Assembly: GCF_030272615.1 (NCBI RefSeq)
Contig: NC_081414.1
Location: 768,564,153-768,628,152, forward strand
DNA: 64,000 bases
Source: Cryptomeria japonica
Taxonomy: Eukaryota; Streptophyta; Pinopsida; Cupressales; Cupressaceae
Direction of reading: 5' to 3'
The notes under the pieces are model-generated. The model was not told the origin of the DNA. It ran no database searches and saw only the letters and a program-made list of their open reading frames with translations. The position numbers were made by a program, and so were the translations under genes. This document shows positions 9,417 to 21,215 of this stretch, in pieces (positions within the stretch are counted from its first letter, which is position 1; every line of letters starts with the position of its first letter).

Positions 9417-12400
9417 ATGGCATCATCTTCAAAATCTGTAGAAAAGTTAATGATTACTTCTGAGCCTATGGAAGTTGTAGTTGCTGAACAAATTATGTCA
9501 TACAATGCGTTGTCACAAATTCCGAGTGGAGTTTTAGTCAAAGGTGATTTACCTAGTTATATTGACTGCAAGATAGAAGATCTAGGATCTCTATATATTT
9601 ATACTCAGTTGAAATCACTTTGTGATGAGAATGGTAAAATTCAATCAGAGTATGCTAGGGTTTTCGAAAAGGGTTTTCATAATGCCACTTACTTTCTTGA
9701 ATATTTTGAGGAAGAACACATCAGAATTATTTTGAGTAGAGTTCATGGAGAGAATATGTATTTAGAGAGAACTCACACAATTACCAAGGAAGCCATTCAG
9801 GTTGTAACTAGTTATTTCTCAACCAGTGAAGTACCAGAGTTAAGGCGAATTTCAAAAGATACGGTATTCTCTTTAACCGATTCTACATCTGATGGGCATG
9901 CCTTTTCTATAAACAATATTAGAGACCCTGCAATTAAACTAGCAGCAATGGTGATAGGCTGCTGAGTATTTCACTCTAGTAGATCTAGTAGACCTAACAG
10001 TGTTCCATATGCAACAATTCATACAACTCATAGAATGATTATTGATAATGCAAATTATGATCTCTGTGAAGCTATCAAGAGACAACTGTTTCTGAATTTA
10101 CAATCTATCAAAAAGGACAACAATAAAAAATTCAAGTTTGGTCAGTGATTATTTGGGTTATTTTTCTATTTTCAGAACTTCCTACCAGAAATTGGAGGTA
10201 TTGAATGGAAAAAGGACCTACCGGTCACTACACAAATCAAGAACATCATTAAGGCTATAAGAAATACTTTCCCTACAACAATGAATAAGTATTTTAATGA
10301 ATTTTAGAAAAAGATGAGCTTGAGAATGAGATTGCTAGAAGATGTGGTAAAACTCTTTGCAAAAGATATAATCTAACTGTTACCACTGACTTTTGCTTGA
10401 TGCAAGCAATTGAGCCTAGGAAAGAATAGATGGAAGACATGAGTTATGAGATGAATTATGACTTACTAGTTGGATATGCTAATAACCTATTAGCATATCC
10501 TAAAGACAAACAGAAGGCAAGACTGGACATTGTGGCAGTCCAAGTTGCACCAGCAGAAACCAGTACTACTCCTATTGCAAATGTGAAAGGAAAGAAAAAT
10601 AATTCTGATGAAGAACCTCCAACAATAAAGAATACTAGGGTTACCCGAAGTATCCAAACTAAGAAGGAATCGGAACCCAAGGTATATGTAAAGAAGGAGA
10701 CAAAGAAGAGAGGCAAAAAGTTAATTTTGCAAGAAGAGTCTGAGGGAACTGATTTTGATGAAGAACCAAAGAAGGTAAAGGCAATCGATAGAGTATCCAA
10801 GAAGGTTAAGGAAGTTCAGAAGGCAACTATACCTCTTGATATATCTAAATTCAAACCTGAGAGCCATTTTGAAACAACAATAAAGACATTGGGGAGAAAT
10901 GGATTTGAAAATGCTAAAGAACATTTTGAATCCTTCAATGAAGATGAGAAAGAACAAGTTGTTCAACAGGTAATCACTTAGTTGTGTCATTATAGTAGAT
11001 TGCCTCATGATATTGACAAGGATTTGTCAAATTCTTTGTATACAATTCTTTTAAATAAATGGGAAAAAGTTGTTAAGATTGAAAAAGAGATCATTGATGA
11101 AGTATTTGTACAATATTTTCCTGAACTTTCTAAAGATGAAATCAGTACTTTAGTGGAACAGTACAAAGCTCGGTTTATGTTCAAAACAAGAAGATTGAAG
11201 CTTCTTAGTGGAAAGAGGTCAATTATTGAAATTGAGACCCATCATATTGCCTGCAATATCAAAAGGATGGAAGAACTTGTACTATCTTCTAAGAATGTAT
11301 TGTCAATAGACCGGAAATGGATGAAGAAGAGATTGTTCAAGAAGATGTGGTTTATCCTATCAAGGGTGACACCATTGTTCATGTTATTGATGTTCAGGAC
11401 ACAATTGATATATCTGGAGATGGTACTACATTGGACATTGAGCCTCCAAACGTCACAGATTCACAGGTCAAGTTAGTTGAGAAACCGACCACTCAACTAA
11501 AAGTGGTCAATCCACTAGAAACAAAACAACTGGAGAAACCCCAATCTCCACCTGTCATTCAAGTTACTCAGAGGAAGTCTATTGAAAAAGTTGTCACACA
11601 ATCCTCTGAAAAGGAAATGGAGAAGAATACAAAGAAAGTAATCATTAAGGTTGCATCCTCTAAATCGGCAAAGCAAAATCAAGTTGATGAGGATGATGAT
11701 GATTCTTTAAGTATTTCAAGAACTATTGATGTGGACAATATGAGCGCATAAAAAATGATAAAGATTGCTAATGTCATGCAATCTAGGGGGCATAAGAAGA
11801 GATTGAAAGAGCAAAGGATTGAGGTAGAAACAATACAGAATGTTGTAGATATTTTATTTGGTCTTCTCCCAAAAACATCTACAACACATCTATCTACACC
11901 TATTAGCAAACTTGGTCAATTAGTTGCAGATGCTTCTCATCAAATCAAGTCACTGGAAGATGCTACTCAAACCTATGGAGAAAAAGTGGCAAAAGATATT
12001 GATAATGGAAAGATGGCTCTATCGCACAGTACAGATTTATTGAGTAAAGCTATTGAAATGGGAGAAAATTTTCTTACTTCTACCTCTAATATTTCATTCA
12101 TTTATTCTGATATCACAAAAAGGTGTACAAAAATAGAGCAAGAGCTAGAACAGATATGCAATGCATATGTTCCTTTTAAGATTTCTATTTTTGACTTTAA
12201 CAAATCTGTAGATGATTTGCACAACCAGCTGGATATTTATTATCATGAGAAGGCAAAGAGACTCCGGTCTCTAAAGGAACTCAAAATTCTGCTTACATCA
12301 CAAGTATACATACTTTAGAGAGCCTACTCCAATGTAGAAGCTATCCTAGCAACCCCTGAAACCTGCACACTGAATTCCATGGAAGAATTATGTTCACAAT

Positions 12401-12510
12401 TGATGTCTACAAATGAGTACACTGAGAACATGTTGGAGTCATGGACAAATGCTTTGTCACAATTTAAGAAGAGCTATAATGTTATTTTCATGAGAATTGC
12501 TTATGCTTGA
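9417..12510 (+). pseudogene. ORF2 of element E: unrecognised protein, homologous to ORF2 of element D
   Basis: I do not recognise the family. The likely start is ATG 9417 (MASSS), the same start as in D. The N-terminal ~180 residues align with D by eye, sharing YIDC/YIHC-type, CDENGK, RVHGE, ITKEA and TLTD/SLTD motifs. A basic and acidic low-complexity middle follows (about 10540-10830), then a C-terminal helical, coiled-coil-like part (11755-12510) ending at TGA 12508. The frame is broken by stops (9963, 10979, 11749, 12316) and by at least two frameshifts, one between 10000 and 10430 and one near 11300. There is no RT, protease, integrase or transmembrane signature. Its position after gag and before the PPT is that of an envelope-like or accessory ORF. 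Function unknown. Confidence 0.65.
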
Positions 12511-12753
12511 ACTTTGATTCAAGTTTTTCAGTTATTATTGCATATGCTAAACACTTTGATACAAGTTTTCCAAATATATATATATATTTCAATTTGGCAT
12601 TGTTGTCAAAGAGGGAGTAGAAATATGTATGTGTTTTTAATTTTTTTTAATAATGTATGCATTAAGGGGGAGCATGAGTATATGTGTAAATTTGTTGTGT
12701 ATGCACACTTAGCAGTATTACTGTAAAATTTTCTAAGAGTTGTCATCAATGCC

Positions 12754-12765
12754 AAAGGGGGAGAT
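12754..12765 (+). promoter_or_regulatory. Polypurine tract of element E
   Basis: AAAGGGGGAGAT directly abuts the 3' LTR start TGTTGGCATG. The same string stands before the LTR of element D at 30796-30807. It is a typical plant Copia plus-strand primer site. Confidence 0.85.
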
Positions 12766-13927
12766 TGTTGGCATGATGATGATTGTAATGTATTCATCAT
12801 ATGATTTTATTGATGAAAAACTCATACACACACACACACATATGTTTATAGTGTCTACTGGTGTAACTTCAATTGTTTACATTATCAACCAGTATACTTA
12901 GTGGTTAATCTCTAACCAGTACTTTGTGTCAACCGGTATGTGCAAGAGAGACAACCTATGGTTATGCTCATTCGACATCAAGATGAAGATCAAGATGGAG
13001 ATCAAGCGGAGATCATGACAGAAGATTTGAGGATAACGATTTAATATTTAACTCAAACCGGTATTGATTGTTCCAACCAGTATTTGGTGATTTTGTGATG
13101 AGTTACCATAGATCGTGATGAGTTATCCCACCGACAAAATTTTGGCGGTAATTTTGTGATGAGTTATGATCACTTGACTAGATACACTGCACTTAGGAAA
13201 TTGTGCTATGATTTCCTTAGGCCGACATGAAATCTGAATGTCTATATATTGACATCTTAGTAAATCATTTTATAGAAAAAAAAGAGAGAGAGAGAGAGAG
13301 AGAGAAAGATAAGAGATTCTTTGATGTTGAAGAGAGATAAGTGTTAAGATGAAGAGTGTGTTGTATAGCAGTGGTGAGAATGTTTTGAAGGATCTGATCA
13401 AGCAAGTATTGTGCTACTTAGAACATATCAAACCAATCCTATTATTTTCTAACAATTAAATCATAATCAAATCCCCTAACCGGGTAAGCTCTAACAAGAT
13501 TCAATGTATAAATCCTCTAATAGGGTAATCCATTAACTTGGATTCTTAAATCCTCCAGCGAGGTTACTCCTAACAGGGTACTACCTTTAACAGGGTATGA
13601 GATTCTAATCAAGCTTTGGGGTCTTTAACCAGATTTGCTCTTAACATAGCACATTGTAGACCCTAACCAATCAATCATCTATTACTATAGATAGTTAACT
13701 TGTGAGTTGCATCTCACCGTGGTTTTTACCTATTTGGGTTTTCCACGTATAAATATTTGTGTTATGGTGGATGTGTTACTTATTGTGAATGTTATTATAT
13801 CATTTTGGATTATATGCATTTTACTTAAAATCTTTGTTAAGTTCATCTACCGGTTAATAGGTAAAGTAGTTTCATTTTTGGTGTCATTGATTCACCCCCC
13901 CCCTCTCAGTGCTTTTCAAGTCCATCA
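12766..13927 (+). mobile_element. 3' LTR of element E
   Basis: It starts TGTTGGCATGATGATG and ends near ...AAGTCCATCA after the motif GATTCACCCCCCCCCCTCTCAG. It is clearly diverged from the 5' copy. The exact end is uncertain because no matching target duplication was found. It contains a (CA) run at about 12827-12842 and a (GA) run at 13282-13306. Confidence 0.75.
13282..13306 (+). repeat. (GA)n microsatellite in the E 3' LTR
   Basis: An uninterrupted GA run of about 25 bp. The matching place in the 5' LTR (about 7155) has only a short AAATAGAGAGAAAG stretch, so the run expanded after insertion. Confidence 0.9.
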
Positions 13928-15650
13928 TCTTCAGGGCAGTCTTCCCTGAACTAGACTCTCCTGACATCTGTACCTGCGCCTCACCTTGCCAACAAAAATC
14001 TCTTTCGACCATGAGAGAAGCCATCTAAACCTCTAGCTGGGTCATCTGAGAGTCCCTCTCTGCTAGTTGACTCTCTAGCTATTGAACCTGAGCCTGTAAG
14101 TCTATAATCTGAGCTGCTACTGATGAGACGATATCCTAATGAGGATCTGTCAAGGTGCCTTTTCATGTGGCTGCTCAACCTGTGATACTGTCATGGGTAC
14201 CTGCTCAACCTGAGGAACCTCCTGCTCTGGGACCTGATGCCCCTGATCCACTGGACCTGATCTCCTCTGTCTGGCAACCCAGGCCATCCAATCTGTATAT
14301 ACATCTCTAGCAGATCTAAAACTGCTAGCTCCTGGTGTGCCTACCACTGCTCGGCCATCTCCCCTGTCATCATCTCCCCATCATCATCTCCTCCATCGTC
14401 ATCTCCAACACCATGATCTCCTACATCTCCTCTATATCCATCTCCATCCCTGCCATCATCTCCACCCCCACCCCTCCCCCCACCACCCCTCGGTTGTATA
14501 GGAGCTCAGCGTCATAGCCTCTCATCATCCTCATCTAGAACTGGCTTTGGCTCATCCGGACATGTCAGCCTCGGAAACCTATGTACAGTACAATATACGG
14601 CTTACTCATTTGTCATCCCACTATCTATCACACCTGGAAGATAATCCCAATCCAATGGCCCTAATGATCGATACTCTACACACGCCTGGTCATATGAAAT
14701 AGAAGGGCCCCAAGTAGCCACATCCAGTCTCCTGCGAGCATAATGAGTTGTACCCTGTGGTATCCCCTGTATCCTGCCATACTGTCTCAACACCCTCATA
14801 CAAAGGAATTGCTTGATGAAATAGGGTGTCAATCCAATCAGGTATCGCGTAAAAAATACATACGACATCTCCACTGTATCCTCAGGCCAAATCTCACAAT
14901 CCTTGTATGGTCTTCATATCATAGTATCCAGATCATCCAGTGTGTCACCAATACTCCAATTTGCCTAGATTTCGCTGGACAATGATGCTTGGATACCCAT
15001 CAGCATAAGGCCTGCCTATAGGTTTATCTCTATCAGCCAATGGTCGTGTGATAGAAAAGTGCTCCCAAGGCCATATCTGAAGAACGGTCACCCTTGCTGA
15101 TAATGCAGCTGATCTCTGGTATACAACTCGGTCCAAGTCATGATACAAGTGCGCCATCATGCATGACCTCCACGCAAATCGAGTCCCCTATGTCACCATC
15201 TTCTCAAGGAGACAGCCCCATACAAAAAATAATCCCTTTGACCTATGATCAGGACAAAGGAAACCTCCAATGAATCCAGCAAGAACAGTGGGTAATGTGG
15301 CATAACCTAACTCTAGCATCTCCTGCCACGCAATGTCATATCCGCCTATCTCATCATCCTCTAACACTCAAAAAAGTGCATCTATCCCACCCCGCTTGCT
15401 GAGATCATAATACACTAGCTCGCTCATCACAGGGATGCATAGTATCCTGTATACATCCTCGGGTGTCACCATTATCTCGCTCGTCAGTAAGTGAAAAGTG
15501 TTGTGCTCGCTATGCCAACGCTCTGCTAAGGCTATCAATAATCCCTAGTTAATCAAGGGTCGGGGCATGTCGAGAAGGGAAGATAAACCACACCTATCAA
15601 TGTGGTCTTTCTCTACCTAGCTAAGGCAGGGTATCAACATCCATGTCTTC
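13928..15650 (-). pseudogene. Second plant mobile domain ORF, antisense inside element Y
   Basis: The minus strand reads the same PMD motifs as the copy at 1-1060: LIALAERWHSEHNTFHL near 15510, TPEDVYRILCIPV near 15450, LQIWPWEHFSITRPL near 15080, RNLGKLEYW near 14965, and TRYLIGLTPYFIKQFL near 14840. The open pieces are short (14602-14874, 14945-15160) and separated by several stops, so it is more decayed than the Z copy. A Gln/Pro/Ser-rich C-terminal extension follows to about 13928, where element E begins. The N-terminus is around 15600-15650. As in Z, it points against its carrier element and sits upstream of the 3' noncoding block. Confidence 0.75.
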
Positions 15651-17013
15651 AAGAAGCGCTCCTGAGACGGGAGAACACTAAAGTTCTCCTACAATCAAAT
15701 CATCTCATCATACCAGTCTCTTGATTTATCTATCTATCAATATATCTTGCTCAATTGAATTTTTTAATCAAATCTCCTTAAGCCCTTATCAATGATGCTC
15801 ATCTATCATTAGGTCATTATCAATCCCATCTCATCTTGCGCATACATTGAGATAATCAGAAGTGATCATCAAATTTCATCAATCAAGAATGGCTAATTTT
15901 ATCAATTAGATAGCTAATCAAATCTTACCCTATCAAAATCAAAAATCAAATCAAATCGATAGCAATCCAACCTATTTATCACACATCAATAAACACAAAA
16001 TTCAATAAATGGCAAAAACAAAAAATCATCAAAAAAAATCAAAGAATCATCGAAAGGATCGAAAAATCACGAAAAAAAATAAAAAATGTCGGGCCCAAGC
16101 CATTGCGCTAGAGGCGCCCGTGGTGGTGCTGGTGGCGGCGGCCGCCTGGTGCCACGGCTCCCTCAAATGACATTTTTAAATTTTTTTATTTTTTTTTTTC
16201 CAAAAAACATGATAAATGCATAAATAAATAATTTTTTTGGGGATGTGAGTTAAAAATTTTCCAAAAAAAATAAAAATCCTACAAACCCATTTTGTAATTC
16301 GAAAAACCCATCTCGAAAATGTAAATTTTTTTACAAACCCACATGTCGAAAATGGTAAAAATTGATTTTTTTTCTACAAATAGCTAAATTTTTCAAAAAT
16401 CAACTAAAAATTGACAAAGCTGGGTTTTCTCGAAGTACATATTGGTGGACCGTAGGTCAAAGGACACTCGTGTTGCCAAACTCGCACAAACCTATGCTGG
16501 TGGTATGAGATCGTCATTCCTTCCTCCAGAGCAACTTTCTCAAACAACTGAAGTGCACAAATGAAGAGTGGTAAAATGAATTCACCTTTTTAAATTCACA
16601 ATGGGGCATTTAAGTGGGATTTTTATTCCACTAATTTTTAATCATCTAATCAACTAATCAACCTGACAGGACAACGTTTTCAAATTTCATATCGGGAAAT
16701 GAATCAGATCCACTCTAAAAATTTCTAAATGTCAGACAATCATTAAAAATCTAAAAAAAACATGGCAAAATTTCAAAAATTTCAAAAAAAAAAAATCGCG
16801 AAAAATTCAAAAACATTGAAAAAATTATCTAATTCATATCCCGAGGGGGCATCCTCACACCAATATCTATCAATCAGCGTCTGGGGCATCATATCGAGAT
16901 TTATCATCTCAAAATCAAATCATTATCATATCGAAATCGAATCTGCATCAAAATCAAGATCAAATCTGCATCATATCAAAATCAATATCAACAACATTAT
17001 CAATCGAGTTTTT
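15651..17013 (+). other. 3' noncoding region of element Y
   Basis: No credible gene; the 111-codon frame at 16762-17097 is low-complexity and runs into the LTR. A GC-rich patch (about 16087-16165, GGCGGCGGCCGCC and similar) stands out in otherwise AT-rich sequence. ATCA-rich repeats fill 16890-17005. CCCGAGGGGGCATCC at about 16840 and CTGGGGCATC at about 16880 match the G-rich blocks before the PPT of T and Z. Confidence 0.55.
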
Positions 17014-17058
17014 TTTGAACCAATGTGTCATCACACATCACTTCAAAGAGGGAAAAAA
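17014..17058 (+). promoter_or_regulatory. Hairpin and polypurine tract of element Y
   Basis: TTTGAA at 17014-17019 pairs with TTCAAA at 17042-17047, with an inner ATGTG/CACAT pair. The tract CAAAGAGGGAAAAAA then leads into the LTR start at 17059. Elements T and Z carry an equivalent stem (CTTTGAAACG with CGTCTCAAAG) just before their PPTs. Confidence 0.6.
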
Positions 17059-18103
17059 TGTGTACACCTAAAAAATGGTCTGAAGATAGTTAATTAAATA
17101 CGCAGTTATTTGATTAATCCCCCTTCCCAATTAATTGAATTCACAAGCAATTTGATTAAATTCCCCATTCATCTACTTATCAATAAATCTAAGGATTTAT
17201 TCATTAAGTTCATTTCATAGTTCCCTTTGATTAATTAATCTAAATTGATTAATTCCCCCCCCATTAAATTCATTTCTTCTAATCCCCTAATTAATTAAAA
17301 CAAATCAATTTATGAGTTGTTGAAATTTAATTAGCCTTTTCCTATTATTTGAATGTTTAAATTCAAATTCCCCACATGGCTCCTAACTTTTAACCACCTA
17401 AACTAATCATCCCCTAACCTAACCCATTCCACCTAACCATGCGTTTTACTAACCCTATCCTATCTTGCACGTTCTAACCTCCTTATCCTAACATCCTATG
17501 GTGTGGATATTCTCCCCTTGAGACACATGGCACTTTTACCACGTCTCCTCCCTTAGACACTTGCCCTCTCATGAGCAAGGCTTCTTGACACTTGTCACCA
17601 CAGAGATGACAAGTGTGCCTTCCTCCAACCTCTTCTCCAACTTCCTCAATCTTGGCCCTTGATATATTCAGATCAAATCTAGACCATTGATTCCTACCAC
17701 CTTAGCTTTGACCTTGGAATTCCTATAAATATCCCTCATTTTGGAGCAATAAGGATCCCTTGCATTCATAGTTTTAGCATCACTACTATAGGCAATTTCA
17801 TTTCAATCATCTAGTAATTAGCATTTTGAATTAATCATAGCATTTTATTGCATATCATTTGCATAATCAATCATGATCAAGTAGCTACTCAACTCTTGAG
17901 TTGCCACTTTGGAGGTCATTACTCCGCTAAGAGCCAATCAATCCAACACCTTCAAGGTCCTCAAGAATAAAGGAAAATGGGACATTTCAAGGAAGGCTTA
18001 TGGTTTGCATCTTTAATTTAGTTTTCAATTAAGCTTTCCATTATGTTTTTATTGTCTCATTATATGTGTATGCCTTTCTATTTACCACATTTTTAGAATC
18101 ACA
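17059..18103 (+). mobile_element. 3' LTR of element Y
   Basis: 1045 bp, starting TGTGTACACC and ending TTAGAATCACA, followed by the ATGTG duplication. A TATA box (TATAAATA) lies at 17724-17731. The U3 half matches the 5' LTR, but sequence after about 17755 does not. Confidence 0.85.
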
Positions 18104-20059
18104 ATGTGTATTTGGAGTAGTTGAAGGAAAGCTCCTCGGCCATATAATCTCTGAGAGGGGGATATCTATAGACCTTGATCGAGTAGAAGCGTTGTTGAAA
18201 TTACAAATGTCGGGCACTAAAAAAAAGATGAGATCTTTCTTTGAGAAGATCAAGTTTTTCAAAAAGTTTATCACTAGGTTTGCAAAGATAATCAAACCAT
18301 TAAATGAAATGATGAAGAAAGATGCTCAGATCGAATGGACAACTGAAGAAAAAGAGGCTTTCACCCAAATTAAGAAATCCATCGTTGAAGCTCTCATTTT
18401 AACTAGCCTGGACTACACCCTGCCATTCTACATATATTCTTTTGCTTCACTACACTCAAGAGCGGTTGTTTTAATGCAAAGGCAAGCTGGAGACGAGAAA
18501 CCCATTTCATTTATGAGATCTCCTTTCAAAAATGTTGAGGTTAGATATTCTGATCTTGAAAAATAGGCTTTCATGTTAGTGAGAGTAGTCAAAAAATTCA
18601 AGCATTATATTCTGAGTAAAATCTACGCGATTGTCCCTGATCAAGCGGTAAAGTCACTGCTTATGCAATTGGAGTTGGGAGAACGTCGAGGGAAATGGAT
18701 GGCAATTTTACAAGAGTTTGATCTGGAGATGCATCCAATGAAGCTAGTTTGAGGCCAAGGATTGTCTCAAGCTATGGTGACTGACATCCCTCAAATCCAA
18801 TGCCAACAATATATGTTAGAAGCATTTACTTAGGACCCATGGTACGCATATTTGGTTTTTATATTTCTGAATAATAAGTGTCTTGAGGGGTTGACAACCA
18901 CCCAAAGATGAGCTTTAAGGCTCAAAAGTGCTAATTATATGATCAGAATTATGAAGGTATCTACCTTTGATGTCTTGATCATCAAGAAGCTTGTAACATG
19001 ATAGATGAATTCCACGGGAAGTATGGTACAAGTCATGGGTTGGCTAACGCCTCTGCACATCAAATGTTAAAGTCTGGATATTATTGGCCTAGTATTTATA
19101 AATGTACTAATGAACATGTTCATCACTATCATACGTGTCAAACCACAGCTTCCAAGGAGAGGAATCTCGCCATGCCTCTCCAACCAGTGTTCAAGGTAAG
19201 ACCTTTCGCCCAATGGGCACTAGATTTTGTAGGTGTCATTAATCCTAACTCGTCTATAGGACATAAGTTCATTCTCACCACGACAAATTACTGCACCTGA
19301 TGGATGAAAACTATTCCATGTCAAGATGCTACTATAGAGGTAGTGTTAAAATTCATTGAAGAATACATCGTCACCAGGTTTGGCATGGCATTCTCTCTGG
19401 TATGTGACAATGGCCCTGCTTTTACTTCTACATAGTTAATGCAATGGTCATACGAGTATAAGGTAACATTGAATTTTTCATCTAACTACTATCCACAAGG
19501 TAATAGAGTAGCTGAATCTACAAATAAGAACATCTTGGATGTCATTAAAAAGCTACTCGAGAAGAATCCTAGAGATTGGCATAATCAATTGAGATACACC
19601 TTATGAGTTGATCGAACCAGAGTAAAAGCCGCCCTGGGAAGTTCTCTGTATTACCTTGTTTACGGCCAAACCCATGTTTTCCCAATCAATTTACAAAAAT
19701 CGGTCCTCCAGTTAATGAAAGAACTTGAAATTGAGGATCAGGTAGAGGTTCGCCTCTTGAATCTGTTAAAACTGGATGAAAAAAGGATTAATACTCTACT
19801 TGGCAAGCATCAAGTTGTTGTTAAGCGATGGTTTGACAAAAGAGCCAAGGCAAAAGCTTTTCGAATCTCTGACTTGGTTCTATTATGGGACAAAGCTAAA
19901 GAGAAGAAAGGTGATCATCACAAGTTTGAAAGGTTGTGGTTGGGTCCTTACTAAATAGTCAAGATTTTAGGAGAAAACACCTTTAGGTTAAGCTCTTTGA
20001 CTGGAGAACCTGTACCATTGCCCGTCATTGTTCAGTTCCTCAAACATTACTTCGCTTAA
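18104..20059 (+). pseudogene. Element X pol, second part: end of RT, RNase H and integrase
   Basis: The frame resumes in the RT connection region (CVFGVVEGKLLGHIISERGI). An RNase H region follows in 18340-18760 (YIYSFASLHSRAVVLMQ, then VRYSDLEK). The integrase zinc-binding region is near 18995-19140 (SGYYWPSIYKC, then HTCQ; the first Cys of the CxxC pair appears lost). The catalytic core has Asp in WALDFVG (near 19225), Asp in VCDNGPAF (near 19405) and Glu in AESTNKN (near 19510). The C-terminal part has FRISDLVLLW and RLWLGPY. Open stretches are 18066-18566, 18998-19300 and 19715-19954, separated by in-frame stops. The terminal stop TAA is at 20057-20059. Confidence 0.85.
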
Positions 20060-21215
20060 ACCCCAGTGAAGGTTGACCTGTTGTATAAAATAGATTAGTT
20101 GTCTTTGTTAGATTAGTTGTTTTCATTTTGTTTGCTTTGTTGCTTGTTTGGGTCTTTGCATGTTTGTTGTGTTTTCCCTTTATTGCATGTCGGTTTCCCT
20201 TTTTGTTTTGTTTCACTCATTTCCATTTCTTTGTGTTGGGATATATATTTTTATTCTCAAAGATTCTAAAAGGGAGGTGTCCTTTGCATAACAAGCTGTC
20301 AAATTTTGAGAGACTTTGACTCTCTGCTATTTACAACTTCATTGTCCTTTGATTAATGTTGAAACCTTCACCTATTTTTGTTCAAGGCGATATAAAATGG
20401 TTTAAATATGATTTGAGTTTTTTGACCCTCAATTGGAAAAGACTAGCTTGATAAGTCAACCCTACCATCACATTAAGATACATTAGAAATTTTTGTAGGA
20501 TATTAGGTGAACTAGGTTTCAAGTGAAAAATTAGGATTCAGGGTGTTTCATGTTATCCATTGTGGTTCCCAACCCAGTAATCAGGCTTCAATGTTTGAAA
20601 GGTTGCTTAAAAGGTTATTAAAGAAATGAGTCTTATATACTCCATAATGTTTCTTAGAAAATAAAAGGAAAAGCAAAAGAAATGATCCTCTTAAAGCTGC
20701 TAAAAATGGGTGTTTTGAGTAACCTCCATTGGGGCTATGGATGCTTGGCTGGTAGTGGAACACTTATCAATGGGAACCAGAGGTATCTCTATTGGGGATA
20801 TAGACGCCTAACTGACAAAAGAGCTATACCCAGGATGACCTTGCACGAAACACATTGGTTGACTTCACCTACGTAGCTTGGGCCTAGTTTTCTTTGTTTA
20901 TCTGTACTATTGAAATGATGGAGTAATAATTCATACGCACACACTTAAGAGTTAATCATGTTCATTTCTGGACTTAATTATTTGTTCATTGGTTCATTCA
21001 TCTTTCTCTCCTATACACCCTTTTGAATGATAATAGTCTAAGGTGTTGGGTTAACCAGAGATTCTGAAGTTGTAAATTGCTTGGAGTCATTTTTCCCAGA
21101 TAGTCGCCATTTGTTATGCTCTGCATACATATTCCCCTTTAGTTTCCTTATGTTGAAATATTGGTTGCCTTTTTTTGCCTTATTTTACTTTATTCTTTTG
21201 GTTTTTGCTTCTTTT
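20060..21215 (+). other. Noncoding region downstream of X pol
   Basis: T-rich sequence with no protein domain. The short frames at 20128, 20682 and 21081 are hydrophobic translations of T-rich DNA. A short purine run (AAAGGGAGGTG) occurs at 20269, but no LTR start could be confirmed after it. Confidence 0.45.

Larger units (their letters stand above)
6622..13927 (+). mobile_element. Element E: non-autonomous Copia-like LTR element with gag and an unknown ORF, no pol
   Basis: Two related LTRs flank a gag remnant and a long unrecognised ORF. No protease, integrase, RT or RNase H motif was found. The PPT and LTR start (AAAGGGGGAGAT, then TGTTGGCA) and the C-tract near the LTR end are typical of plant Ty1/Copia elements of the SIRE/Maximus kind. 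The 5' LTR is cut short and joined to the middle of gag, so the primer-binding site is lost. No clean target duplication was found: the left flank is CTCAG and the right flank TCTTC. Confidence 0.7.
5439..18103 (+). mobile_element. Element Y: Tat-like LTR retrotransposon remnant inserted in X
   Basis: Bounded by LTR starts TGTATACACC (5439) and TGTGTACACC (17059) and by ATGTG duplications. Inside are a 5' LTR, ~110 bp of further sequence, the nested element E, an antisense PMD ORF, and a 3' noncoding region with PPT. No gag or pol of Y remains. The two LTRs agree through U3 and the TATA box but diverge afterwards, so Y has been rearranged since insertion. Confidence 0.75.

Noticed and set aside
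13913-13935. Target duplication for element E
   Set aside because: The left flank CTCAG and possible right flanks (TCTTC, TTCAG) do not match exactly, so no duplication is claimed.
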